This document shows, piece by piece, positions 7,066-15,199 of a stretch of DNA of 20,334 bases. The translations under genes and the position numbers were made by a program. Each line of letters begins with the position of its first letter. The first letter of the stretch is position 1. The stretch comes from CAYGLF01 sp964350945 (GTDB lineage: Bacteria; Chlamydiota; Chlamydiia; Chlamydiales; JAAZZY01): assembly GCA_964350945.1 (NCBI GenBank), contig CAYGLF010000016.1, positions 1 to 20,334 on the forward strand, in the 5' to 3' direction. The notes below the pieces were generated by a model, which ran no database searches, had not been told where the DNA came from, and worked only from the letters and a program-made list of their open reading frames with translations.

Positions 7066-9651
7066 TTATGTAGCATCCTTCTTTAAACGGTTGAGAACGT
7101 TTAAAGCTTCTATCGGAGTAAGTTCATTGGGCTCTAGATGATTGAGCGCTTCAACGACAGGGTGGATTGGCGTGTGTGTAGGGGGAAGAAACTGCAATTG
7201 TTTTGCGAGAGATTTTTTTAAGGGTCGCTGCTTTTTTTCTTCTTCTAGCTCTTTTAATATTTCTTTAGAGCGGGTAATTAAAGATCGGGGTAAACCGGCA
7301 AGCTCAGCAACATGGATGCCATAGCTTTTATCAGTACAGCCTAAAATTATTTTATATAAAAAAGTAATTTTATTGGAATCTTCATGAACTGCGACGGTGT
7401 AATTAACCACTCCCTTATGTGTTTTAGAAAGCTTAGTTAGTTCTGAATAATGAGTTGCAAATAGTGTTTTGGCTTTTGTTTTCAGTAAAAACTCGGCAGT
7501 AGATTGGGCGATGGCAATACCGTCGTAGGTGCTCGTTCCTCGCCCAATTTCATCAAGAATAATGAGCGACTTGTCTGAGAGGTTATTTAAAATATTAGCC
7601 GTCTCAACCATTTCAACCATAAAAGTGGACTGGCCTCTTGCGAGGTCGTCAGAAGCCCCTATTCGTGAGAATATCTTTTCCACGATCCCTAAATGAGCGC
7701 TTTGAGCTGGGATGTAAGAGCCTATTTGCGCGAGGATAACCAATAGGGCGACTTGTCTGATATAGGTTGACTTTCCCGCCATATTAGGGCCTGTGAGGAT
7801 CGCCAGTTGATTGGAGGTGTCATCGAGAGTCGTGTCATTGGGGATAAAGTGTCCAAGAGAGTCTAAAACAGGGTGGCGCCCTTCGTGAATTTTTAAAGTT
7901 GATCCTGTATCTATTAAAGGTTTGATATAGTGATTTTGCTGGGCAAGATGCGCAAGAGACAACAAACAGTCAATATGGGCGATGGTTTTAGCAGACTCCA
8001 TGACCTGATTTTGAAAACCAGAGACCTGTATTCTAAGAGTTTCGAAAAGCTCATTTTCAATAGAGGTAATTTTTTCTTCAGCAACTAAAACTTTGCTCTC
8101 GTAAGTTTTCAACTCATCAGAAATGAACCGCTCGCTATTAGTCAGAGTCTGCCTGCGGTGAAAGCTTGGGGGCATTAAGGCAGCTTGACCTTTACTAACT
8201 TCAATATAATAGCCAAAAACACGGTTGTAACCAACTTTTAAGGTTTTAATCTCAGTCTCTTCGCGTAGTCGTGCTTGGTATTCAGTGATCCACTGTTTGG
8301 AAGATTGGTTGATTTTTTGATATTCATCTAACTCACTGTGGTAGCCAGTATTGAAAGATCTCCCATCTCCCAGTTTGGCAGGAGGATCTTCAACAAGTGC
8401 ATTTGTAATAATTTGAATTAATCCATCCAGGGATTGCAGTTCTTTTTCTAGTTCAAGAAGGCGCTCTGCTTTAAATATTTTTAATTCATTTTTAATATCA
8501 GGGATTTTAGAAAGAGAGCTTTTTAGAGCGATGAGGTCTTTGGCACTTGCATAGCGTGTGGAGATCTTCATCATCAATCGCTCAAGGTCTTGAATGTCTT
8601 TTAATGATCTTTGTATCCGTGTATGAGACTGGGGAGTTTGCAATAGGTTTTCAATAGCATCTTGTCTTTTTAAAATGGTGTCTAATGACAATAGAGGCTT
8701 TTGCACCCATTCGCGAATGAGCCGAGCCCCCATAGCTGTTTGAGTGCGATCTACAAGGTGTAGTAGAGTGTGTTTTTTATTCTGAGCATGCTGAGGCTCG
8801 ACGATCTCTAAATGATTTAAGGTGATGTGATCTAGTAACAGGTGGTCTTTGTGTTCTATTTTTTGGAGACTGCGAATATGATCAACGGGCAGGCAAAGAT
8901 GGTCAGTAAGGTAATTGAGTAAAGCTCCACCACTTGTAATGGCTGCATTTTTCCCTTTGAGGCCAAAACCATCTAAAGAGAGAATTTTTAAGTGAGAGGT
9001 AAGTGTTTCTGTAGAAAGCTGCAAATCAAAATGCCAGTTGTCAAGGGGGGATAGGCTGCATTCAAATGATCGCTTCAATTCCTCGAAGAAATCGCAGTGG
9101 TCTGATTGAAACTTTTTTGACATCACTATTTCAGAGGGGCGCGCTCGATAAAGCTCCTCTTTGAGGTTTTTGAGGCCCAAACATTCTAAAACGAGAAAAT
9201 TAGCAGTTGTAATATCGAGTAGAGCTACTCCAAAATACTGGCCAATCTGAGTGATAGAAGCAATGAAGTTATGGGTATTCGCTTCCAATAAATTGGACTG
9301 GATTAAGGTGCCTGGTGTGATAATGCGCACCACCTCTCGCTTGACAAGCCCCTTGGCTGCCTTGGGGTTTTCTGTTTGCTCAGCAACAGCGACTTTGAGC
9401 CCTTGAGACAGTAATCGATCAATGTAATTTTGAAAGGCGTGATGGGGAATTCCGCTCATTGGAATGTCTTGACGCTTCGTCAATGTGAGATTCAGTGCCT
9501 TGGCTAAAACCACAGCATCTTCGTAAAAAGCCTCGTAAAAATCGCCCATGCGAAAGAGTAAAAGGGCGCCCTTTGCCTTTTGGCGGCAAGTGTGCCATTG
9601 CACCATCATAGGAGAAGCTGTTTGCGAGTTGAAGGTCGTCATGGAGCTCAT
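7066..9651 (-). CDS. mutS: DNA mismatch repair protein MutS
   Basis: An 861-residue mismatch-recognition ATPase. The mismatch-binding FxE motif is present as GDFYE at residues 36-40. The connector, lever and clamp regions follow. Walker A is GPNMAGKST at 621-629, Walker B is LIILDEIGRGTS at 696-707, and the signature FATHYSEL is at 731-738. The C-terminal tail (SPIEALN-like: ELTPIEALNVLNRLKK) is the conserved dimerisation end. Length is normal. The start is uncertain: ATG at 9651 and at 9642 both lack a clear ribosome-binding site. It is the first gene of the unit that continues with the ABC exporter and uvrC, so two repair genes share a transcript. Confidence 0.98.
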   Translation of the reverse strand: MSSMTTFNSQTASPMMVQWHTCRQKAKGALLLFRMGDFYEAFYEDAVVLAKALNLTLTKRQDIPMSGIPHHAFQNYIDRLLSQGLKVAVAEQTENPKAAKGLVKREVVRIITPGTLIQSNLLEANTHNFIASITQIGQYFGVALLDITTANFLVLECLGLKNLKEELYRARPSEIVMSKKFQSDHCDFFEELKRSFECSLSPLDNWHFDLQLSTETLTSHLKILSLDGFGLKGKNAAITSGGALLNYLTDHLCLPVDHIRSLQKIEHKDHLLLDHITLNHLEIVEPQHAQNKKHTLLHLVDRTQTAMGARLIREWVQKPLLSLDTILKRQDAIENLLQTPQSHTRIQRSLKDIQDLERLMMKISTRYASAKDLIALKSSLSKIPDIKNELKIFKAERLLELEKELQSLDGLIQIITNALVEDPPAKLGDGRSFNTGYHSELDEYQKINQSSKQWITEYQARLREETEIKTLKVGYNRVFGYYIEVSKGQAALMPPSFHRRQTLTNSERFISDELKTYESKVLVAEEKITSIENELFETLRIQVSGFQNQVMESAKTIAHIDCLLSLAHLAQQNHYIKPLIDTGSTLKIHEGRHPVLDSLGHFIPNDTTLDDTSNQLAILTGPNMAGKSTYIRQVALLVILAQIGSYIPAQSAHLGIVEKIFSRIGASDDLARGQSTFMVEMVETANILNNLSDKSLIILDEIGRGTSTYDGIAIAQSTAEFLLKTKAKTLFATHYSELTKLSKTHKGVVNYTVAVHEDSNKITFLYKIILGCTDKSYGIHVAELAGLPRSLITRSKEILKELEEEKKQRPLKKSLAKQLQFLPPTHTPIHPVVEALNHLEPNELTPIEALNVLNRLKKDAT

Positions 9652-9788
9652 TAGAAAGTTAATGCGAGGATTTTTGCAAATCTAGGTCTTGGAAAGCAAG
9701 AAAAAAAGTAGATTTAAAAGTTGCAGAGAATCTTTTAAATTCGATATCAAAAAGAAAGTGTTATTTAAAACTATAAGGCCAGGTTACG

Positions 9789-10028
9789 ATGATCCAAATT
9801 CCAAAAGACCCTTCAAATATTCCTCCAAGTGGAAATCCACAAAATTATTCTGTTGGAAAGATGAATGGGAGGCGCTTTACAGTAATCCATAGGCCTTTAA
9901 TGGGAGAGGCGAGAGTTGCAGGCGACTCTTCAAAGTCTTTAGGAGGCATCTCAGCAACTCAACAGAGAGGCTCGGAGACTGCGAAAATAGCTCAACAATT
10001 TATCAAAGCAATTCACTTGCATGACTAA
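9789..10028 (+). CDS. Possible small orphan protein, 79 residues
   Basis: A frame in the 351-bp space between mutS and recD2, on the opposite strand to both, starting MIQIPKDPSNIPPSGNPQNY and containing KMNGRRFTVIHRPLMGEARV. The protein has a balanced composition, with a Pro/Ser/Asn-rich start and a short strand-like basic core, which looks like real protein rather than a shadow. A weak AGG-rich sequence (AGGCCAGG) precedes the ATG. The last 26 bp overlap the 3' end of recD2. No family is recognised. It could be a small secreted protein, or the surviving N-terminus of a longer gene cut off by rearrangement. It may also be spurious. Apart from this frame the 9652-10002 stretch shows nothing convincing. 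Confidence 0.4.
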   Translation: MIQIPKDPSNIPPSGNPQNYSVGKMNGRRFTVIHRPLMGEARVAGDSSKSLGGISATQQRGSETAKIAQQFIKAIHLHD

Positions 10029-12162
10029 GATGATACTTTAGTCCGGTATATCGCTTTTCAATCTCATTGTTTTTAATGGCAATTGCCAGTGCCTTTTTAG
10101 TTCCCACTAGGACGACTAGTTTTTTGGCTCTTGTAACTCCTGTATATAGTAAGTTTCTACAGAGTAATTTAAAGTGATGTGTATGGATCGGCATCACAAT
10201 ACAAGGGGACTCACTGCCCTGATATTTGTGGATAGAGACCGCATAGGATAAATTGATTTCATCAAGCTGTGAAAACTCATAGACAACCTCCCTGTGATCA
10301 AAGCGAACTGAAACAGTCTGGTCTTCTTTGGAAATAGCTTCGATAATGCCAACGTCTCCATTGAAGACTTCTTTTTGGTAGTTGTTTTTTAATTGCATCA
10401 CTTTGTCATTTACAGAGAGTCGTTTATAGTTCCACTCTAACGTCTCACTATGGGGATTGAGCGCTTTTTGCAGCTGCAGGTTTAAGTTTTCAGTGCCAAT
10501 GATCCCTTTACGCATAGGAGCTAATACTTGAATGTCTTTAAGAGGATCTAGCTGATACTTTTCTGGTATCCGTCTCGTTGCAATTTCCACGATGGATTGT
10601 AAGACCTTCTCCGGCTCTTTTTCTTCAATAAAGAAAAAATCATCATCTTCAGATGCTTCTAGCTTGGGAAAGTACCCATCGTTGATTGCGTGGGCATTGT
10701 AGGTGATTTTAGAGCCTTTTTGTTGCCGGAAAATAAATTGTAAGGTCTTAGTCGGTATTTGCTTGGAATCAATGCAGTCTCTTAAGACGTTCCCGGGGCC
10801 CACACTGGGTAGCTGGTCGATATCTCCAATTAAAAGGACTCTGCAGCTACTGGGAACCGCTTTGAGAAGCTGGTACATAAGATGAGTATCGATCATACTG
10901 GCCTCATCGATAATCAAAAGGTCAGCCGGAAGGGGATTGTCGTGATTTTTTTTAAATTTTCTTAAGCGAAAGTCATACTCTAGTAGACTGTGAATCGTTG
11001 CCGCCTGACGATAAGTGATCTCTGTCATTCGCTTGGCGGCTTTCCCTGTAGGGGCGGCTAAAATAATCCGTTTTGAAATTTGCTCTAAAATCCTTAAAAT
11101 AGCTTTGGTAATAGTGCTTTTTCCGGTTCCCGGCCCTCCTGTGATAATCAACACTTTTTCTTGCAAGGCGGCTAAAATCGCCTCTTTTTGAGCCGTAGCA
11201 AAACGAATCTTCGTTTTTTCTTGCACCCAAGATAGTGCAGCCTTTGTATTGACGTCTCTTAGAGCACATGGGGCATTTAAGAGCCTTTGCACTTCTTGTA
11301 CAATACCTATCTCAGAGATGTAGAGGGGTTTTAGCCAAACAAAGGCCTCGTGATCTATATTTCGCTGTTCAATTCTTTTTTCAGAGGTCAATTGGGCTAA
11401 GACAGGCTCTATAAGAGAGCACTCTACCTCAAGTAGCTCTTTAGATTCCTCGATAAGGCTTTCTTGGGGGTAGCAGGCATTTCCACTCTGAGCATGTTCT
11501 ACTAAAAGATACTCGATCCCTGCTGCTATTCGATGAGGAGAGGTGGTTTCGATATTTAATGAAGTAGCTACTTTATCGGCCATTTTAAAGCCAATCCCTG
11601 AAATGTCTTGAGCGAGTTTGTAAGGATTTGCCTGCAGCAGGGAGATGCATTCATGCCCATAGCGCTTATAAATTCGTTGAGCATAAGCAGGGGTTATTTG
11701 GTGAGATTGTAAAAATACCATGACCTCTTGAATGGTTTTGTGAGCCTGCATTGAGTCAACCACAGCCTTAAGCTTCTTTTTTCCGAGGCCTTCAATTTTT
11801 AAAATTTGCTGGGGGTCATGTTCGATCACATCGAGAGTCTCTAGGCCAAAGCGTTCGACAATTTTTTCAGCAAACTTAGGACCAATCCCTTTTATGAGAC
11901 CTGAAGCTAAATATTTTTCGATGCCTATAATGGTGGAAGGGGCTTTTTTCTGGAAATGATCCACTAAAAACTGCTGCCCGTGCTTGGGGTCTGTCTTCCA
12001 CGAGCCTTGACATAGCAGCGACTCTCCAGGTTGTAAGTCGGTAAGTCTGCCCACAATAGATATGGGTTCAGAGACTTGTGGTATTTTGATTTTAGCTACA
12101 GTAAAGGCATTGTCTGGATTGTGAAAGGTAATCCTTTCTACATACCCTGTAATTTCTTCCAT
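10003..12162 (-). CDS. recD2: RecD2-type ATP-dependent DNA helicase
   Basis: A 719-residue superfamily 1B 5'-3' helicase of the RecD2 (RecD-like, RecBC-independent) class. An N-terminal OB-like domain (EEITGYVERITFHNPDNAFT) is followed by tandem helix-hairpin-helix motifs near residues 88-135 (GLIKGIGPKFAEKIVERFG; IEGLGKKKLKAVV) and GIGFKMADKVA near 189-199. The helicase core has Walker A GGPGTGKST at 342-350, motif Ia APTGKAAKRM at 370-379, Walker B LLIIDEAS at 415-422, motif III GDIDQLPSVGPG at 446-457, and the C-terminal YTGVTRAKKLVVLVG. Length is normal. RecD2 acts in repair and recombination. No clear ribosome-binding site is seen before the ATG. It is separated from mutS by 351 bp and likely transcribed on its own. 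Confidence 0.97.
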   Translation of the reverse strand: MEEITGYVERITFHNPDNAFTVAKIKIPQVSEPISIVGRLTDLQPGESLLCQGSWKTDPKHGQQFLVDHFQKKAPSTIIGIEKYLASGLIKGIGPKFAEKIVERFGLETLDVIEHDPQQILKIEGLGKKKLKAVVDSMQAHKTIQEVMVFLQSHQITPAYAQRIYKRYGHECISLLQANPYKLAQDISGIGFKMADKVATSLNIETTSPHRIAAGIEYLLVEHAQSGNACYPQESLIEESKELLEVECSLIEPVLAQLTSEKRIEQRNIDHEAFVWLKPLYISEIGIVQEVQRLLNAPCALRDVNTKAALSWVQEKTKIRFATAQKEAILAALQEKVLIITGGPGTGKSTITKAILRILEQISKRIILAAPTGKAAKRMTEITYRQAATIHSLLEYDFRLRKFKKNHDNPLPADLLIIDEASMIDTHLMYQLLKAVPSSCRVLLIGDIDQLPSVGPGNVLRDCIDSKQIPTKTLQFIFRQQKGSKITYNAHAINDGYFPKLEASEDDDFFFIEEKEPEKVLQSIVEIATRRIPEKYQLDPLKDIQVLAPMRKGIIGTENLNLQLQKALNPHSETLEWNYKRLSVNDKVMQLKNNYQKEVFNGDVGIIEAISKEDQTVSVRFDHREVVYEFSQLDEINLSYAVSIHKYQGSESPCIVMPIHTHHFKLLCRNLLYTGVTRAKKLVVLVGTKKALAIAIKNNEIEKRYTGLKYHLSHASELL

Positions 12163-12245
12163 TTTTTTGATTGGTTTGATTTCATCAATCTACATATTGA
12201 TTCAAAGAGGCCTTTATAAGCACTCTTTATTTTAACGGTTTTTTT

Positions 12246-12275
12246 TTGCATAAAACTGGCACAAGCCACTATTCT
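12246..12275 (+). promoter_or_regulatory. Candidate promoter of the outer-membrane protein gene
   Basis: TTGCAT (12246-12251) and TATTCT (12270-12275) are 18 nt apart, about 30 bp before the start codon. The predicted start leaves a leader of about 24 nt that holds the ribosome-binding site GAGGA at 12296-12300. Confidence 0.4.
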
Positions 12276-12305
12276 CGTCGAAATTTTTAATCTTTGAGGA
12301 AAACA

Positions 12306-12977
12306 ATGAAAAAAACGATCTGTATTCTATGCGCTTTACTATCAGCCCTCTCTCTTTATTCTTATGAAGAACTTTCCAATAAGCAGGCATTGCTAGATGC
12401 TGAGCAACCACTATTGCAAGAAGCCCCTCTTAAAGACTATAATCCTTCAAAAAAAGTAGAATCAACCTCTCGAGGTCCATTTGTATCGTCAAACACAGGA
12501 TTAGGGTTTGTCTTTTTTGGATCTTCTTTTGTTGAAAAAGCTCCTGCATACGAGGCCCTTTTAGGCTATCAGATAGCAAACTCTTTAAAAGTAGCTCTAA
12601 GTTACCAATATCAAAATGTTCCTTTAGAAACTTCTTACAGACAAGATGCCTCTATTTTACAGGATTATATCAACCGTATTTTTCAATCAGGTATCCGTTT
12701 GCAGACGGGTGCTATAAAGGTCACCAGCTCGCTACCAAGTCCTTTTTTACTAGGCCTTTTGAGAGTTACGCCCTATCTATCTTGTGGAACGGGTTTTGGG
12801 TATGCTGAGCTCGTGGACGTTTTTGGTAGTGTAGAGTCGGTATTTATTGTGGATATGGGGTTTGCTTTGAAAGTGAAGTCTCTTTCAGCTCAGGTGGGTT
12901 GTAAATATAACAACTGGTCGTGGAGAGGGCGGTTCTTCTCGGTGATTCCCTATGTGGGACTTCAGGTTAATTTTTAA
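12306..12977 (+). CDS. Putative outer-membrane beta-barrel protein
   Basis: A 223-residue exported protein. The N-terminus (MKKTICILCALLSALSLYS) is a signal peptide with cleavage near residue 19. A polar linker to about residue 60 is followed by alternating amphipathic strands (ALLGYQIANSLKVALSYQYQ; FLLGLLRVTPYLSCGTGFGY; FIVDMGFALKVKSLSAQVG). The protein ends VIPYVGLQVNF with a terminal Phe, the usual signal for outer-membrane assembly by BamA. A barrel of about eight strands is likely. The exact family is not recognised. I chose the ATG at 12306 because GAGGA at 12296-12300 sits 5 nt before it; an in-frame TTG at 12294 overlaps that site and is unlikely. Monocistronic, convergent with the tautomerase gene. 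Confidence 0.85.
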   Translation: MKKTICILCALLSALSLYSYEELSNKQALLDAEQPLLQEAPLKDYNPSKKVESTSRGPFVSSNTGLGFVFFGSSFVEKAPAYEALLGYQIANSLKVALSYQYQNVPLETSYRQDASILQDYINRIFQSGIRLQTGAIKVTSSLPSPFLLGLLRVTPYLSCGTGFGYAELVDVFGSVESVFIVDMGFALKVKSLSAQVGCKYNNWSWRGRFFSVIPYVGLQVNF

Positions 12978-13056
12978 ACGAATTATGGCATTATGTGTGA
13001 TTGTTGGTCTCCTTTCTTAGAGGAGCTCTTCAAGTAAAGAAGATCCAGCTATTTTT

Positions 13057-13374
13057 CTAGGGGGTCGTTCGGTAATTTGCATCACGATAGTATAACTGTA
13101 GTGATAAATGGCAATTACTTGGAATATGCTTTTGGATAATTTGTTGCACTACATCAAGCAGACATTGTGAAAATGCTTGATCTCGATGAGGTTTGGTTAA
13201 GAGCCACAGATTAACTAAAATATGTGAATGCCTAAAGCACTTTATTGTGGTGGCTCTTGATTTACAATCGCCTGAAGATGGATCGAATGTCTGAATGGTT
13301 TTTTCTATAGACTCAAAGAGCTTGTTTACATCTACTTTAATATCTTCGGAATAATTTATTTCTAGGTGTGGCAT
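13057..13374 (-). CDS. CHMI-family tautomerase-like protein
   Basis: A 105-residue protein with the N-terminus MPHLEINYSEDI, matching the MPH-(hydrophobic)-E-x-S start of 5-carboxymethyl-2-hydroxymuconate isomerases. In that family Pro2 becomes the catalytic N-terminal proline after Met removal. CKSRATTIKCFRHS corresponds to the family's R-S-R region, and the C-terminal LSLQLYYRDANYRTTP is a typical final strand. It is slightly shorter than the usual 115-126 residues. The homoprotocatechuate pathway in which E. coli HpcD works is not visible here, so the substrate is unknown. It lies 38 nt downstream of tRNA-Asn on the same strand and has no obvious promoter of its own. Confidence 0.75.
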   Translation of the reverse strand: MPHLEINYSEDIKVDVNKLFESIEKTIQTFDPSSGDCKSRATTIKCFRHSHILVNLWLLTKPHRDQAFSQCLLDVVQQIIQKHIPSNCHLSLQLYYRDANYRTTP

Positions 13375-13412
13375 GAATTGTACAGACTAAGAAACGTCTA
13401 TGAAATAAGAAA

Positions 13413-13484
13413 CTCCGGATGCTGGATTCGAACCAGCGACCAATTGATTAACAGTCAACTGCTCTACCGCTGAGCTAATCCGGA
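13413..13484 (-). tRNA. tRNA-Asn (anticodon GUU)
   Basis: A 72-nt cloverleaf. The acceptor stem pairs TCCGGAT with ATCCGGA. The D arm contains TAGCTCAGCGGTAGAGC. The anticodon loop reads CTGTTAA with anticodon GTT, and the T arm is GCTGG-TTCGAAT-CCAGC. The discriminator base is G, as usual for tRNA-Asn, and CCA is not encoded. Confidence 0.97.
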
Positions 13485-13499
13485 ACAAAAACGAGCGCC

Positions 13500-13529
13500 A
13501 TTCTAGCGAATCATGACAATATATTGCAA
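13500..13529 (-). promoter_or_regulatory. Promoter of tRNA-Asn
   Basis: On the minus strand TTGCAA (13529-13524) and TAGAAT (13505-13500) are 18 nt apart, and the -10 ends 16 nt before the mature tRNA 5' end. The unit may run on into the CHMI-like gene. Confidence 0.5.
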
Positions 13530-13536
13530 TTAGTTT

Positions 13537-14370
13537 TCAATCGTCCTCTTCTTGAACTTTTTTAGAATGCGAAAATATTTTTTGAAAAATCCCTCGAGAT
13601 TCTGCAGGCAAGGCGTCTTTATAATTTAGAAAACTTTTTAAAGAAACAGGCTTTTCGTGATCCGTTTTAATGAAAATTTCTTTGATCCAGTGAAAGGGGA
13701 GTTGGGGGAGAGTTTCTACTAGGTTCTTAAAACCCGAAAGAGAAGCGAACTTACGCAGCATAGTGGTTGTTATCACGCTTGCAATTTGTCCTGTTGAAAC
13801 AGGGTGGCCTGTTCCCACATTATTTATTTCCATGTTTTTAATCAACGGGAGGTGCGTTACTCCAGCTGTTAAAAATGGATTGCGGTATGAGAAGTTAATT
13901 TCTTTGATGGTAATTTTTTTGACAATGACAGGCCTGCGGTGTTTTTTGCCACCAGGAAAACGCTCTTCAGCGCGTGTGTGGATGTTACCGATTATGGTTT
14001 TGACATTACTTTTAGAGCCAGAAAGGTTGTACATATCTACGAAAAAGTCCACGCGATCTAATGTAATTTCTTCGATAATTAGAGTCTTTCTAAAGAGATT
14101 CAAAAAATGAGTCTGCAGTTCTAAGACCCTTGTTTGGATGGCATTTTCAGCTCCATCTTGTGAACGGATAGGATTACGGATCGCCACATTTTTTCCAGAT
14201 ACTCTTGAGAGAGAAAGAGAGATGTCAACATCTTGGATGGAGACGGGGTTATTTAAAACCGTAGAGAGTAAGTGCTTGGTAGTAGGAACTCTAAAGTGCC
14301 ATGCAAAAAAGCAAATGCCAACAAAGATAATAACCACAACATAAATAAGTGTTTTAAAAAATCCGATCAT
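13537..14370 (-). CDS. AsmA-like membrane-anchored periplasmic protein
   Basis: A 277-residue protein with one N-terminal transmembrane anchor (FFKTLIYVVVIIFVGICFFA, about residues 3-23). The rest is predicted periplasmic and rich in strands. The patterns VSIQDVDISLSLSRVSGKNV and KTLIIEEITLDRVDFFVDMY, and a later RPVIVKKITIKEINFSYRN, resemble the repeated beta-strand units of AsmA/DUF748-type proteins, which are implicated in outer-membrane lipid transport and biogenesis. It is short for that group and may be a minimal member. I chose the ATG at 14370; an in-frame TTG at 14382 overlaps the stop of the NIF3 gene, and neither has a clear ribosome-binding site. It is co-transcribed with NIF3. 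The C-terminus is acidic (VQEEDD). Confidence 0.7.
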   Translation of the reverse strand: MIGFFKTLIYVVVIIFVGICFFAWHFRVPTTKHLLSTVLNNPVSIQDVDISLSLSRVSGKNVAIRNPIRSQDGAENAIQTRVLELQTHFLNLFRKTLIIEEITLDRVDFFVDMYNLSGSKSNVKTIIGNIHTRAEERFPGGKKHRRPVIVKKITIKEINFSYRNPFLTAGVTHLPLIKNMEINNVGTGHPVSTGQIASVITTTMLRKFASLSGFKNLVETLPQLPFHWIKEIFIKTDHEKPVSLKSFLNYKDALPAESRGIFQKIFSHSKKVQEEDD

Positions 14371-14378
14371 AGAGTGTA

Positions 14379-15140
14379 TCAAAAAGGGTTTGGGATATCC
14401 AGAAAGTGATGGGTTAAATGAAATTTTTGTTTTAGATGATTGCCAAGGGTTTGAACTCCTATCTTTTCAGTGTTAGAGTGCCCCATTGCAAAGAAGTGAA
14501 TATTGAGCTCTTTGGCTAGGTGCCAGGTGGGTTCATCAAAAGATCCTGTGATAAAAGCATCTGCTCCAGCTTTGGCTGCTTGCTCAATTTCTCGATGAGC
14601 GCCTCCAGAAATAAGAGCAACTTTAGAAATAATCTGGGGGCCACCTAGAGCTGTTGTTGCGCTATGATTATAAAAATCTTCCAGCTTCTCTTGAAAAGCG
14701 GCTACTGGAGTTGGCGGAATTTCTCCAAAAACTCCAAGCTGAGCTTGAGGACACCTAGGACCAAAGCCCTGCAGGTTTTTCCAGCCCATGTCATGAGCTG
14801 CTTTATAGTTATTTCCCCACTTTTGATGGCAGTCTAAAGGAAGGTGGTAGGCTAGAAGAGAAATGCCATGGTCTAATAGTCGTTTGATTTTATCTCTTTT
14901 AACGCCCGTGATGCATAGAGAATCTTTATTCCAAAAAATGCCGTGATGCACCAACAGCACCTGCGGTTTTAGAGCAATGGCAGCATCAATGGTTTCTAGA
15001 CTTGCAGATACAGCTGTCGTGATTTGGGTAATTTCATGATGGCCACTATCGACTTGTAGACCGTTAGGGCAGAAGTCATCGATGCTAGATAATTCTAAGT
15101 TATCATGCAAATAGTTAACCAGTGATTCTAAGTCCATCAT
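14379..15140 (-). CDS. NIF3/DUF34 dinuclear metal-centre protein
   Basis: A 253-residue member of the NIF3/YbgI (DUF34) family, a widely conserved toroidal hexamer with a two-metal site; some members act as GTP cyclohydrolase-like or metal-handling proteins, but the general role is unsettled. The expected metal ligands are seen: VHHGIFW with His65-His66, AYHLPLDC with His99 and Asp103, and MGHSNTEKIGVQ with His221 and Glu225. The N-terminal pattern CPNGLQVDS and the central ISGGAHREIEQAAKAGADAF, ITGSFDEP are typical. The start ATGATG lacks a ribosome-binding site. It is divergent from rpiA (59-bp gap) and upstream of the AsmA-like gene. Confidence 0.93.
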   Translation of the reverse strand: MMDLESLVNYLHDNLELSSIDDFCPNGLQVDSGHHEITQITTAVSASLETIDAAIALKPQVLLVHHGIFWNKDSLCITGVKRDKIKRLLDHGISLLAYHLPLDCHQKWGNNYKAAHDMGWKNLQGFGPRCPQAQLGVFGEIPPTPVAAFQEKLEDFYNHSATTALGGPQIISKVALISGGAHREIEQAAKAGADAFITGSFDEPTWHLAKELNIHFFAMGHSNTEKIGVQTLGNHLKQKFHLTHHFLDIPNPF

Positions 15141-15199
15141 TGTATATTGAATTTTTTATTCTAATAAGTTAAACGTAATATAACCTGTAGGAAATGATT

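Noticed and set aside
9689..9892. 67-residue plus-strand frame before the 79-residue orphan frame
   Set aside because: Very Lys-rich, no ribosome-binding site, and it overlaps the more protein-like frame at 9789 in a different phase.
10973..11269. 98-codon minus-strand frame inside recD2
   Set aside because: It is a shifted frame across the helicase Walker A region, which is strongly conserved in the recD2 frame. Composition is Arg/Ser-rich as in shadow frames.
12294..12305. TTG start for the outer-membrane protein
   Set aside because: The TTG overlaps the GAGGA ribosome-binding site that serves the ATG at 12306. The signal peptide fits the ATG start.
13763..14110. 115-codon plus-strand frame opposite the AsmA-like gene
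   Set aside because: Antisense shadow with no ribosome-binding site. The AsmA-like reading has a clear membrane anchor and strand pattern.
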